Program-made: the position numbers and the translations under genes
In this document: positions 24,188 through 33,889 of the stretch, in pieces
How positions within the stretch are numbered: position 1 is the stretch's first letter
Layout: the number at the start of each line of letters is the position of its first letter
NCBI GenBank assembly: GCA_035468355.1
Contig: DATITA010000012.1
Coordinates: 1 to 64,000, forward strand
DNA from: DATKSS01 sp035468355
Lineage (GTDB): Bacteria > Chloroflexota > Dormibacteria > Dormibacterales > Dormibacteraceae
Direction of reading: 5' to 3'
Length of the DNA: 64,000 bases
The notes under the pieces: model-generated
What the model saw: only the letters and a program-made list of their open reading frames with translations
Database searches by the model: none
Told to the model about the DNA's origin: nothing

Positions 24188-25376
24188 GACGTTTCTCCAG
24201 CTCGGCCTCGATCAGCGTTCTCGCGTGCTCGAAGGGGATGCGGTCGAGCACGTCGCCGAAAAAGCCCTGCACCAGCATCCGGCGCGCCGTTGCCTCAGGG
24301 ATCCCCCGCGAGCGCAGGTAGAACATGTGCTGCGGGTCGATCGGGCCGACCGTTGCGCCGTGCGTGCACCGAACGTCGTTGTTGTCGATCTCGAGCATGG
24401 GGATGGATGTCGCTTTCGCGTGATCTGAAAGGACGAGGTTGCGGTTCGCCTGGTAGGCGTCGGACCGCGCGGCGCCCTTCTCGATCTTGATCAAACCGGC
24501 GTATACGGTCCGCGCCACGTCCTGGAGGGCGCCCTTGAACAGCAGGTCGGAGCGCGTGTTGCCGACCTGGTGATCTTGCAGGGTGTGGAAATCGAAGAAC
24601 TGCTCGCCGGAGGCGAGGTAGATGGCTTTGAGCTCCGCGTCCGCCCCGGGGCCGACCAGGGAGGCTTCGACGCGCGTCTTCGAGAAACGTCCACCGAGCG
24701 TGACGTCGAAGAGGCGCAGCTTGGAATCCTTGAGCAGCTGTGCGCGCTGGTCGCCAAAGTGCCAGGCGTTGCGGCCCCATTTCTGGACGGCCACGTACCC
24801 GACCTCGGAACCCTCGCCCAGGAAGATCTCGGCCGACCCGCTGCGGTATCCCGACTCCTCGGAGTCCTCGCCGATGTACTCGTCGAGGTAATGGAATCGG
24901 GTGTTGCGGCCGGCCACGATCAGGGTGTGGGGGAGGACGAAGTTACCGCCCCCATGCGAGACGTGCCGGCCTAGGATGGGCTGCTCGATGACCACGCCGT
25001 CGGGCACGTAGAGGAATGTGCCCCCGGTGAACAAGGCCGCGTGCAGGGCGTTGAATTTGTCGCGGCCGGCGCCGACGAGTGAGAAAAGCCTCGGCTCGAT
25101 CAGGTCGCGGTGCTTCGTGGCGGCGTCGCGCAGCGGCTCCAGGATCACCCCGGCGGGCAGCGGTCCGGTCTCGAGCTCGACGCCGTCGCGGTGCTCGAGC
25201 CCCGAGAAGGCGGAGGGTTCGAACCGGCTGACGTCGGTTCGTCGCCATTCCTCGTCGGTCTTGCTCGGCATCGGCAGCCGCTCATACGTCGCGAGCGCGG
25301 CGCGCCTGCGATCGCGCAGCCAGTCCGGTTCGCCCTGGAGGCCAGTGTTCTCCAGCGTCTCGGCGCTGATTGCCAT
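24180..25376 (-). CDS. sufD: SufD, SufBCD scaffold subunit
   Basis: 398 aa. N-terminal helical part with WLRDRRRAALATYERL and SKTDEEWRRTDVSRF, then the right-handed beta-helix and the C-terminal IDNNDVRCTHGATVGPID block with the conserved Cys-x-His, and MFYLRSRGIPEATARRML. Forms the SufB-SufC2-SufD scaffold on which clusters are built. ATG 25376, 2 bases after sufB. Confidence 0.94.
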   Translation of the reverse strand: MAISAETLENTGLQGEPDWLRDRRRAALATYERLPMPSKTDEEWRRTDVSRFEPSAFSGLEHRDGVELETGPLPAGVILEPLRDAATKHRDLIEPRLFSLVGAGRDKFNALHAALFTGGTFLYVPDGVVIEQPILGRHVSHGGGNFVLPHTLIVAGRNTRFHYLDEYIGEDSEESGYRSGSAEIFLGEGSEVGYVAVQKWGRNAWHFGDQRAQLLKDSKLRLFDVTLGGRFSKTRVEASLVGPGADAELKAIYLASGEQFFDFHTLQDHQVGNTRSDLLFKGALQDVARTVYAGLIKIEKGAARSDAYQANRNLVLSDHAKATSIPMLEIDNNDVRCTHGATVGPIDPQHMFYLRSRGIPEATARRMLVQGFFGDVLDRIPFEHARTLIEAELEKRLG

Positions 25377-25378
25377 GC

Positions 25379-26790
25379 TCAGCCTACCGAGCCCTCCATC
25401 TCGAGCTGGATGAGCCGGTTCAGCTCCACCGCGTACTCGAGAGGAAGCTCCTTGGTGAATGGTTCGATGAAGCCGTTGACGATCATCGTCTCGGCCTCCG
25501 CGCGCGAGATACCGCGGCTCATGAGGTAGAAGAGCTGCTCGTCCGAGACCTTGCTCACGGTCGCCTCGTGGCCGAGGGTCACGTTCTCGGCGTCGACGTC
25601 GTTGTACGGGTACGTGTCCGAGCGAGACTCATCGTCGAGCAGGAGCGCGTCGCACTTGACGAACGACTTGCAGTTGTTCGCGCCGGGGTACATCTTGATG
25701 TGACCTCGATACGAGGTCCGCCCGCCATTCTTGGAGATCGACTTGGACGTGATGGTCGAGGTCGTGTTCGGCGCCACGTGGATCATCTTGCCGCCCGCGT
25801 CCTGGTGCTGGCCCTTACCGGCGAACGCCACCGAGAGCACGTCTCCCTTGGCGCCGGGCTCCATGAGGTAGACGCTGGGATATTTCATCGTGATCTGCGA
25901 CCCCAGGTTTCCGTCGACCCACTCCATGGTCGCGTCGCCGAACACCATCGCTCGCTTGGTCACGAGGTTGAAGACGTTGGTCGACCAGTTCTGGATCGTG
26001 GTGTACCGGCAGCGCGCGTTCTTCTTCACGACGATCTCGACCACCGCGGAGTGCAGCGAGTCGGTGGTGTAGATGGGCGCGGTGCAGCCCTCGATGTAAT
26101 GGACGAACGAGCCTTCGTCGCAGATGATCAGCGTCCGCTCGAACTGGCCCATGTTCTCGGCGTTGATGCGGAAGTAAGCCTGCAGCGGGATGTCCACCCG
26201 GACGCCCTTCGGCACGTAGATGAACGAGCCGCCGGACCACACCGCGGTGTTCAGGGCCGCGAACTTGTTGTCCGCCGGCGGGATGATGGTGCCGAAGTAT
26301 TCCTTGAACAGCTCGGGGTGATCGCGGAGCGCTGAATCCGTGTCGGTGAAGATGACGCCCTTCTTCGACAGCTCCTCGTGCAGGGAGTGATACACGACCT
26401 CCGATTCGTACTGCGCCGAGACGCCCGCGAGGAATTTGCGTTCCGCCTCGGGCACGCCCAGGCGGTCGTACGTCTTCTTGATGTCGGGCGGCAGGTCGTC
26501 CCACGTCTTCGACTGCTTGTCGGAGGCGCGCAGGTAATAGAAGATGTTCTCGAAGTCGATGACCGAGAGGTCCGCGCCCCACGTGGGCATGGGCTTCTTG
26601 CGGAAGATCTCGAGCGAGCGCAGCCGCATCTTCATCATCCACTCGGGCTCTTTCTTCATCCACGAGATCTCCTTGACGATCTCAGGGTTCAGGCCGCGTT
26701 TGGCTTTGAAGACGTAGTCCTCGGGGACGGAGAATCCGTACTTCTCTTTGTAATCGGAGCCAACGTCGACCTGCTTGGGTGCAGTAGCCA

Positions 26791-26791
<1 letters not shown>
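25379..26791 (-). CDS. sufB: SufB, SufBCD scaffold subunit
   Basis: 470 aa, the expected length. YVFKAKRGLNPEIVKEISWMK at the N-terminus; VPKGVRVDIPLQAYFRIN; IEGCTAPIYTTDSLHSAVVEI with the conserved Cys; and a C-terminal LGHEATVSKVSDEQLFYLMSRG. It is the cluster-binding core of the scaffold. ATG 26791 shares a base with the sufC stop (TGATG), preferred to TTG 26794. Confidence 0.95.
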
Positions 26792-27559
<768 letters not shown>

Positions 27560-27567
<8 letters not shown>

Positions 27568-28177
27568 CTCTCTCTCCCTCCTCTTTCAATTCGTAGGTGC
27601 AATCGCTGGCCGCCTCGGCCATCCACGTCGAACGCGCGAGATCGGCGCCCAGCAACCTCTCGTACATCTCCTGCTCGCTCTGGCATGGCAGGCCGGTTCG
27701 GGCGGCGACGTCCTGAATGGGGCAATTGCAGTGCCGGAGGGCGAGCCCGCCGCCCGGGAGCTCGACCACCTCGGCCATGTGGCCGTGCTCGGTGGCCAGA
27801 CGCGCCAGCTCGTGCAAACGCGAGGCCAGGTCCAGGCCCGCCAGTCGGGGTGCGTATTCGGCCTCGAGACGCGCAGCGCGCCGCTCGAAGAATTCCTTCA
27901 GCTGCTCGCCGGGCATGAAGTCGACCAGCTCGCCGGTCAGCTCTCGGTGCCCGTCGGGGAAGTGGTCGCCGGCGGCGGGGGTGAGGCGGTAAACGCTTTC
28001 CGGGCGGCCCCGTCCGTGCGGAACCGCCGCCACGGTGGCGAGCCCCCCGGCCTCCAGCGACTCGAGGTGGCGCAGCGCGCCCTGTTTGGACACCTCGAGG
28101 TGCGCTGCGATCTCACCGAGGGACGCCTGGCCCTGGGTCTTCAGGAAGGCGAGGATGGCTTCGCGCCTGGACTCCAC
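27560..28177 (-). CDS. sufR: SufR-type Fe-S sensing transcriptional regulator
   Basis: 205 aa from GTG 28177. An N-terminal winged helix (ILAFLKTQGQASLGEIAAHLEVSKQGALRHL) and a C-terminal part with clustered Cys (HCNCPIQDVA, GLPCQSEQ, ASDCTYEL) fit SufR, a repressor that senses cluster status and controls the operon it heads. The start is moved from ATG 28204 to GTG 28177 because TACACT ends 6 bases before it. The overlapping CGAGTGT/CGAGTTT direct repeat (plus strand 28182-28197) could be its own operator. Confidence 0.88.
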
Positions 28178-28183
28178 GTTTCG

Positions 28184-28189
28184 AGTGTA
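28184..28189 (-). promoter_or_regulatory. -10-like TACACT for the suf operon
   Basis: Minus-strand TACACT, 6 bases before GTG 28177. A TTGACA lies only 6 bases upstream of it, too close to be its -35. The hexamer overlaps a CGAGT direct repeat that may bind SufR. Confidence 0.5.
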
Positions 28190-28221
28190 CGAGTTTGTCA
28201 ACATGGAGGTTGAAATACCCG

Positions 28222-28665
28222 TCAGGTGAGCAGGCGTGCACCTCGGCCTCGCGCAGCTCTCCCGCGACGAGCTCGAGGCGGTAGGCCAGGCGCCCGCCGA
28301 CGTCGGTAACGGCCTCCTTCAGAGCCGTGCCCTCGAAGCACAGGCCGACCGCGTCGTCGGCGGCGAAGCCCGGCGGGAACCCGGACGATCACGTCCTGGT
28401 CGACGAGAAGAGGCTGCCACCGGGCTGCGTCCGGCGCTCCGAAAAGCTTGAGGTGCGCCGGTTGGGCGGGCCCCGCGAAGCGCTCGTAGAAGGTGACGAT
28501 GTTCGGATCGGCGTCGGCGACCGGGGTAGGCAGGAACAAGACCTTGGGGCGATCGGGACCAGTCAGCTCGAGCACGTACTCGTCCAGCCTGGACCCGGGC
28601 CCCGATCCGCCGAAGCCGCCGCCGAAGGCGCCTCCGAAGCCGACGATGCGTCGGGGTCTTGTCAC
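28222..28665 (-). pseudogene. Peptidase S51 (dipeptidase E/cyanophycinase-like) gene with internal deletion and frameshift
   Basis: The N-terminal part reads RIVGFGGAFG, then LDEYVLELTG, RPKVLFLPTP, FYERFAGPAQ and LLVDQDVI, a close match to family S51. Directly after DVI the expected IYVGGGNTAN segment and the catalytic Ser region are absent. A second frame then continues FAADDAVGLCFEGTALKEAV and RLAYRLEL, the S51 C-terminus. So roughly 100 central codons are lost at about 28378-28390 with a shift of frame. Start probably GTG 28665; an ATG at 28695 would overlap the divergent MFS start. Confidence 0.75.
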
Positions 28666-28693
28666 GGCCGCCAATTCTGGCAGTGTTCGCGTC

Positions 28694-29845
28694 ATGGACC
28701 GCCTGCTGCTGTTCGCAGGACGTGGACTTCGGGCTTTCGGCTTCGGCTTCGCGGCGGTCCTCATCGGCATCCACCTCGAACGTCGCGGTCTCACCGCGCC
28801 GGAGATCGGCCTCGCCCTGGCGATCGGGTTGGTCGCTGCTGCGCTGTCCGGTCTCGCATCGGCCGGCCTGTCGGCTCGGCTGGGGCGGCGGCGCACACTC
28901 GCCATCGCGGGGCTGCTCATGTCGCTGACCGGTATCGACCTCGCGCTGGGAACTCAGGCCTGGCTTCTGATCCTCGCCGGCGTGACGGGGATGCTCGGCG
29001 CGGCCAGCGTCGACCTCGGCCCTTTCGCGTCGGTCGAGCAGGCAGTGCTGGCGGAGACCGTGCCCGCGGCGCGCCGCAACATCGCGTTCGCGCGTTACTC
29101 GCTCAGCGGCGGCCTCTTCAACGCGGCTGGAGGGCTTGCGGCCGCGCTCGCCACCGGTGCCGCTCAGTCGACGTTGTTCTTCGCGAGCTATGCGGCGATC
29201 GGCCTGATGACTGCCGCAATCCCTCTTTTCATGAGCGCGAAGGTGGAGCTGCCGAGCGCTGCCCCGGTGTTCGGCTCCTTCCGCCCGCTGGCCGGTCTAG
29301 CCGCGCTGTTCGCGCTCGATTCGCTCGGCGGTGGCTTCGTGGCCAACGCGGTCATTGCGTACTGGCTGCACGTCAGGTTCGGCGCCGGCACCGGCTCGCT
29401 GGGCCCGGTGTTCGCCGCCATCGCTCTGCTCCAGGCGCTCTCATACGAGGTGTCGGGGAGGCTGGGCAATCGGTTCGGGCTGGTCAACACGATGGTGTTC
29501 ACGCACCTGCCGAGCAACGTGCTGCTGCTGCTCGTGCCGTTTGCCCCCAACCTGGCCTGGGCGGTCGGGATCCTGCTCGCGCGCTTCGCGCTCTCGCAGA
29601 TGGACGTACCTGCGCGCCAGGCCTACATCGTTTCGATCGTCCCTCCGGCGCAGCGCGCGGGCGCGGTCGCGATGACCGGCGCCGTGCGCGGCGTCGCCCA
29701 GTCGTTCGGGCCCGCCCTCGCCGGCGTCGCGATCGGCGCGGCGGCCTACGGACTGCCCTTCTTTGCCGGGGGCGGCCTCAAGATCGCGTATGACATCGCC
29801 CTTTTTGCCGGTTTTCGCAACCGCCGGGCGGCGCACGAGATATAA
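28694..29845 (+). CDS. MFS transporter
   Basis: 383 aa with about twelve membrane helices and no long soluble domain. The loop between helices 2 and 3 reads SARLGRRRTLAIAGLLMSLTG, the MFS signature region, and the symmetric loop in the second half reads SGRLGNRFGLVNTMVF. RQAYIVSIVPPAQRAGAVAM is typical of drug/sugar-efflux type members. Start ATG 28694. Its ATG overlaps, in palindromic CATG, a possible start of the dead S51 gene on the other strand. Substrate unknown; the flanking S51 peptidase once paired with it may point to peptides. Confidence 0.85.
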   Translation: MDRLLLFAGRGLRAFGFGFAAVLIGIHLERRGLTAPEIGLALAIGLVAAALSGLASAGLSARLGRRRTLAIAGLLMSLTGIDLALGTQAWLLILAGVTGMLGAASVDLGPFASVEQAVLAETVPAARRNIAFARYSLSGGLFNAAGGLAAALATGAAQSTLFFASYAAIGLMTAAIPLFMSAKVELPSAAPVFGSFRPLAGLAALFALDSLGGGFVANAVIAYWLHVRFGAGTGSLGPVFAAIALLQALSYEVSGRLGNRFGLVNTMVFTHLPSNVLLLLVPFAPNLAWAVGILLARFALSQMDVPARQAYIVSIVPPAQRAGAVAMTGAVRGVAQSFGPALAGVAIGAAAYGLPFFAGGGLKIAYDIALFAGFRNRRAAHEI

Positions 29846-29856
29846 GGTCTTCCATC

Positions 29857-30384
29857 GTGCCTGATGAGCTGGCCAACCTCGATGCCGCCGAGCTGGAGCA
29901 GCGGATCGCGGCCGTGCGCGAGCAGATGCGTCCGCTCGAGCAGGGGCTTGCGGGGCTCCGGGGCGAACGCGACGTGCTCCAGACGGAGCTCAGGCGTCGC
30001 GAGAGGCTCACGCATCGTGCCAACCGCGCCGACCTGAAGGCGGCCATGCGCGAGGGCCGTTTCCCGAGCGTCGCGGACCTGATCGCGGGCGGCGAGCCCG
30101 AGTCCCTTGAGCGCTTCGTCTACAACCTGAAGACGGGCGGAGAGGTGCGGCTCGGCTATCCCGGCGCGCGGGCGCAGAGCTTGACCTTCACCGACGGGGT
30201 CAAGGTCGCGCAAGCCACGGACCTGGCCCAGGCGGGAGAGCTCTACCTGGCAGGCTGGGAGCTGGGCAGCCCCGGCCGGCCCGGCGTCCGAGTGCACTTT
30301 CCGGGGACTCGCCAGGAGCGGGTGGTCCCGGCGGACGAGGTGTTCGCTCTCCCAGCCGGTGGAACCATTAAGTCAATTTCTTAA
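29857..30384 (+). CDS. Hypothetical protein with N-terminal coiled coil
   Basis: 175 aa, not recognised. Residues 1-50 form a charged coiled coil (LEQRIAAVREQMRPLEQGL); the rest is a small alpha/beta part with no cysteines. The start is GTG 29857, 12 bases after the MFS gene, so probably the same transcript. The last 14 codons lie inside a 76-bp tandem duplication (30341-30492), so the C-terminus was probably rebuilt by that event. Confidence 0.65.
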   Translation: MPDELANLDAAELEQRIAAVREQMRPLEQGLAGLRGERDVLQTELRRRERLTHRANRADLKAAMREGRFPSVADLIAGGEPESLERFVYNLKTGGEVRLGYPGARAQSLTFTDGVKVAQATDLAQAGELYLAGWELGSPGRPGVRVHFPGTRQERVVPADEVFALPAGGTIKSIS

Positions 30385-30492
30385 CGCTGAGATAATCCCG
30401 AGGGGCTCCCGTAGGCTGTTCGCTCGCTCAGCCGGTGGGACATTAAGTCAATTTCTTAACGCTGAGATAATCACCAGGGCCTCCCGTAGGCT
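30341..30492. repeat. Tandem ~76-bp direct duplication containing promoter-like elements
   Basis: Unit 1 is 30341-30416 and unit 2 is 30417-30492. A 31-base core (30367-30397 and 30442-30472) is identical, and both units end CTCCCGTAGGCT. The core holds TTAAG/CTTAA and GATAAT. In unit 2 the TAGGCT is placed 6 bases before the ATG of the next gene. Differences are confined to a few bases on either side of the core. Confidence 0.85.
30487..30492 (+). promoter_or_regulatory. -10-like TAGGCT before 30499
   Basis: TAGGCT ends 6 bases before ATG 30499; an identical hexamer in the first repeat unit (30412-30417) now has no start next to it. Confidence 0.5.
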
Positions 30493-30498
30493 CACCGA

Positions 30499-32082
30499 AT
30501 GATCGCCGTCAGGCGCCCCCTCCTCGGGTTTGGCGCCAGCATCCCGGTTTCAGCGCCAGCGGTCCGCCGAAGGCCGGGCGGCATACCCAGCAGGGTTTCC
30601 GCCCTGTTGATGGTGATGGCGCTCGTGGGCACGCTCTGGGGCGGCGGGCTGATGGATGCCGGCTACGCGCTGCGGCTTCAGACGCGCGCCGGGGACCTTC
30701 ATACGCGCTGGGCTTCCATGGTGGCGAACGGCATCCCGGCCTACGAGCTGGCCCAGCTCGAGCAGGAGTGGGCTGGCGGCCAGACGCGGACCTACCTCGG
30801 CGTGGGTGCCATGTTCTGGCTGCCCGAGGCGCACGCGACGCTCGACCGCTGGCAGGTCCAGACCGACCAGATCTGGGTCCGGGACATCAACGTGTACCGC
30901 TCCGGCGCCCTCGAGGCCGAGCAGAGCCTGCATCGCGCGATTGGCCCGGAGCCTCTCGCGCAGCGCAAGGCCCGGCTCGACGCATTCACGGACGCGAGCA
31001 CGCCGGCGGACTTTTTCGCCTTGCGCTCGACCTGGGACCTCGAGGCTCGGCTGGTTCCGATCGACCGTCGAATGGCAACCGTGACCGCGGCGATCGGGCA
31101 GGAGGCGAGCCAGGCGAAGGCGATGGGGATCCGCAGCGACCCGGCGGCGGACCTCCTGGCCCAGGCTGACGTATACAGCGGTCTCGGCTCGCAAGACCGG
31201 CTGGCTCGCGCCGAGCTGCTGACCCGCGGCCAGACCGCTGCGCAGAAGGACCTGCAGGGTCGCCTCGACGCCGCCGCAATCACCCAGTCGGCGATGGCCC
31301 GTACCAACGGCGTGATTACGACGGCGGGCTACTACGGGCTCGACATCTCCCGCTATCGATCGCGGGTGGCCACCGACCTGGGCAAGTACGGCAGCGTCCT
31401 CACCCCCGCGCTGTTCGACGCGATCACGGCGGACTTGAACACCGTCGCCGCGGCCGCCAACCACGAGATCTACCTGTCGCTCAGCCGCCCGCACCTGGTC
31501 TCCGGCGTCACCTTCTACTACCAGGATCACCCGCTGAGCTGCGAGGAGGCTGCGCTGTCGATGGCGCTTTCGCACCAGGGCATCAACCTGAGCCAGGACC
31601 AGATCCTGGCTGAGCTTGGTGCCGACACGCGCCCTAAGTACGTCGACGGGCAGGGCCGCGTGCGCTGGGGCAACCCGTATCAGACGTTCGTCGGGAACGT
31701 GAACGACAGCGAGAGCAACTACACGGGTTTCGGGACCTATTACCCCCCGCTCGTGCGCGTGGCGCAGGCACACGGGGCGCGAATCCTGGATTACGGGTCG
31801 ATGTCGGCGGCCACGATCTATGCGCGCGTCACCGCCGGTCACCCGGTGGTCGCGTTCGCGACCTGGGACTGGCAGTGGCACCCCCGGCACGATTACCTGA
31901 GCTTCGACGGTCAGTCGATCCCCTGGATCGGCCCCGTCTTCGCGTCACACGTATACGTCGTCGTGGGGGTGAACCCGACCCAGGTGCTGGTCGACGACCC
32001 GATCAGGGGCCAGTACTGGATCAGCAAGGGCGCGTTCGAGGCCGGGTACTCAGACTTCCGGGAAGCGATCGTCCTTGCCTGA
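30499..32082 (+). CDS. Membrane-anchored helical protein with C-terminal C39-like cysteine peptidase domain
   Basis: 527 aa. An Arg-rich head and one hydrophobic helix (about 33-55) suggest secretion or anchoring. Residues ~60-330 are mostly helical with regular charged residues. Residues ~340-525 are a papain-like Peptidase_C39_2 domain: HPLSCEEAALSMAL with the nucleophile Cys, ASHVYVVVGV with the His, and VLVDDP with the Asp. No ABC transporter is linked, so it is not a bacteriocin exporter. It may cleave envelope peptides. Two smaller proteins of the same fold lie next to it. Confidence 0.75.
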   Translation: MIAVRRPLLGFGASIPVSAPAVRRRPGGIPSRVSALLMVMALVGTLWGGGLMDAGYALRLQTRAGDLHTRWASMVANGIPAYELAQLEQEWAGGQTRTYLGVGAMFWLPEAHATLDRWQVQTDQIWVRDINVYRSGALEAEQSLHRAIGPEPLAQRKARLDAFTDASTPADFFALRSTWDLEARLVPIDRRMATVTAAIGQEASQAKAMGIRSDPAADLLAQADVYSGLGSQDRLARAELLTRGQTAAQKDLQGRLDAAAITQSAMARTNGVITTAGYYGLDISRYRSRVATDLGKYGSVLTPALFDAITADLNTVAAAANHEIYLSLSRPHLVSGVTFYYQDHPLSCEEAALSMALSHQGINLSQDQILAELGADTRPKYVDGQGRVRWGNPYQTFVGNVNDSESNYTGFGTYYPPLVRVAQAHGARILDYGSMSAATIYARVTAGHPVVAFATWDWQWHPRHDYLSFDGQSIPWIGPVFASHVYVVVGVNPTQVLVDDPIRGQYWISKGAFEAGYSDFREAIVLA

Positions 32083-32107
32083 GCCTCGCGGGTTGGGGTG
32101 GGCGGCG

Positions 32108-32872
32108 CTAGGCGGCCGGGGCCAGCACGAGGAAGACTCGACCAGCATTGAGATTCGGATAGGCCTGGTCGAGGTCGTCGATGGCGTGCATCAGCTGGTC
32201 GAAGGGGATGTGGTACCCGTGGCCGCGCGTCAGGCCGGGATCGTTGAGGACGTAAGCATCCCCCTGGTCGTACCCGGTCACGACCAGGTAGTGCGAGACC
32301 GACCAGCCCGGCTGCTCGAAATGCGTGCTGAAGCCGGGGTAGTTCGTGTTGCCGAGACCGTGCGTGCGGACCCCCACGATCAGGGGCCGCCCGAGCGCGA
32401 GCTGCTGCTTCATGCTCAACCGGTCGGCCGGCACCACCTGGTAAGCCCACCCGAGGTTCGTGTTGGCGACTTCTCCGAGCTGCTGGACAGTGAGGTCGAC
32501 GGTAGGCTTCCAGGCTGTGATCTGGTTGATCGCAGCGTCGGCGGTGTGGGGGTCGATGAGAGCGCCCGAGTGGTCCCCGCGCAGGTAGCGGTCGACCATC
32601 ACCAGGCTCGCTTCCTCGCAAGTGTGCTGTCGCGCCGCCCAGTTGCCGAGCGGGGCCTGAGGCGTGAACGGCACCGGCAGGATGACGGCGACGGGCAGGT
32701 TGACCGGCGGCTGGTCGCTCGGCGCTGCGGTGCTGACGGTGATGGGAACGATGTCGGGGGTGACGTAGCTCACCCGGGGGCCCGCGCCGAAGAACGCGAA
32801 GTAGACCCCCGCCCCGATTGCGATCATGGCGACCACGCCGAGCGCGGCCACCCACTTCAGGAGCCGGATCAT
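32108..32872 (-). CDS. Exported C39-like (Peptidase_C39_2) cysteine peptidase
   Basis: 254 aa. An N-terminal membrane helix (6-28) is followed by a Pro/Val-rich spacer and a papain-like domain: QHTCEEASLVMVDRYL (Cys), WSVSHYLVVTGYD (His), AYVLNDPGL (Asp/Asn). The VRTHGLGNTNYPGF and LTRGHGYHIPF segments are nearly the same as in the product of 33019, so the two are recent paralogues. It is convergent with 30499 and divergent from 33019. Probably an extracytoplasmic peptidase; substrate unknown. Confidence 0.78.
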   Translation of the reverse strand: MIRLLKWVAALGVVAMIAIGAGVYFAFFGAGPRVSYVTPDIVPITVSTAAPSDQPPVNLPVAVILPVPFTPQAPLGNWAARQHTCEEASLVMVDRYLRGDHSGALIDPHTADAAINQITAWKPTVDLTVQQLGEVANTNLGWAYQVVPADRLSMKQQLALGRPLIVGVRTHGLGNTNYPGFSTHFEQPGWSVSHYLVVTGYDQGDAYVLNDPGLTRGHGYHIPFDQLMHAIDDLDQAYPNLNAGRVFLVLAPAA

Positions 32873-32925
32873 CGATTCCCAACACCGACCGAGCTCCGCG
32901 ACGGTCGTTCCATGCCCGCAGCCGA

Positions 32926-32931
32926 GTATAG
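32926..32931 (-). promoter_or_regulatory. -10-like TATACT for the gene at 32108-32872
   Basis: Minus-strand TATACT about 53 bases before ATG 32872, giving a leader of roughly 45 bases. It lies in the divergent region with 33019, where TTTACA-N17-TAATCC (32939-32967) faces the other way. Confidence 0.4.
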
Positions 32932-33018
32932 GCGTGGCTTTACATCTCTAAACTCGATTGGTAATCCGTGTCAGGCGGGCGTTTCCGGTCGGCTGCGCCG
33001 TGGGAAAGATGAGGAGCC

Positions 33019-33858
33019 GTGGAAGTCCGCCTGAGGAGAAAGGCCGGCCGGCGCCGGTCTGAAGGCATTCGCTGGGGCGGGATCGCGATCACGGTCATCG
33101 CGGCGATCGTCCTCGGCGGCGCCACAGGCGGGGCCGCGCGACACTACCTGAACGCAAGGGTGGCGCGGCCGCTGGCCGGCGTGACCGAGATTGCGGCACA
33201 GCCGATCCCCACGAGCGAGCCGGCCGTCATCCCGACGCCGGAGGCCCTGCCGGACCACGTCCTCCTCCAGGTCCCGTTCACGACGCAGGCCCCGTTGAAC
33301 AACTGGGCGCAGCATCAGGAAAGCTGCGAGGCCGCCAACCTGGCGATGGTGGTGGCGTACTGGCAGCACGACCAGGCTGTGGTCATCGATCCCCACGCCG
33401 CGGACGCGACGATCCGCCAGATCGATTCCTGGAAGCCGCAACCCGATCTCAACGACACGATGATGGGCGAGCTGGCTCAGCAGCATTTTGGGTACACGTA
33501 CCGCATCGTGCCCAACGACCCGCATGTGATCGCCGAGCAGCTTTCAGCGGGTCGCCCTCTCCTTGCAGAGGTGCGTACCCACGGGCTCGGTAACGCTCAC
33601 TATCCCGGCTACACCAGCCACTACGAGCAGACGAGCTGGTCGGTGCCCCACTTCGTCGTGATCATCGGCTACGACAGCGCGGGGGTCTGGCTCAACGACC
33701 CGGGCATCTCGGCGGGGCGTGGCTATCACATCAGCTACGCCCAGCTCACGCACGCGATCGCGGACCTCGACCAGCACCATCCCGCGCTGGCGCAGGGCCA
33801 GGTGCTTCTGCTGGTGGCGCCCGAGTCGCCGGTCAAGGTGAGAACGGGAAACTTCTAG
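33019..33858 (+). CDS. Exported C39-like (Peptidase_C39_2) cysteine peptidase
   Basis: 279 aa. An Arg-rich head, then one membrane helix (19-38), a Pro-rich stretch, and a C39-like domain: HQESCEAANLAMVVAYW with the Cys, WSVPHFVVIIGYD with the His, VWLNDPGI with the Asp. It is close to the product of 32108 in VRTHGLGNAHYPGY and GRGYHISYAQL. GTG 33019 has AGGAG 5 bases upstream. It may share a transcript with the flippase 32 bases downstream. Substrate unknown. Confidence 0.78.
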   Translation: MEVRLRRKAGRRRSEGIRWGGIAITVIAAIVLGGATGGAARHYLNARVARPLAGVTEIAAQPIPTSEPAVIPTPEALPDHVLLQVPFTTQAPLNNWAQHQESCEAANLAMVVAYWQHDQAVVIDPHAADATIRQIDSWKPQPDLNDTMMGELAQQHFGYTYRIVPNDPHVIAEQLSAGRPLLAEVRTHGLGNAHYPGYTSHYEQTSWSVPHFVVIIGYDSAGVWLNDPGISAGRGYHISYAQLTHAIADLDQHHPALAQGQVLLLVAPESPVKVRTGNF

Positions 33859-33877
33859 CGCCCGCTCGCCTCTAACT

Positions 33878-33883
33878 CATACT
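33878..33883 (+). promoter_or_regulatory. -10-like CATACT before the flippase gene
   Basis: CATACT ends 6 bases before GTG 33890. It departs from TANNNT at the first base, so weaker than the others. Confidence 0.3.
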
Positions 33884-33889
33884 CTCGCC

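Noticed and set aside
28196..28201. TTGACA as the -35 of the sufR promoter
   Set aside because: Only 6 bases separate it from the TACACT -10-like box; no second -10 at normal distance.
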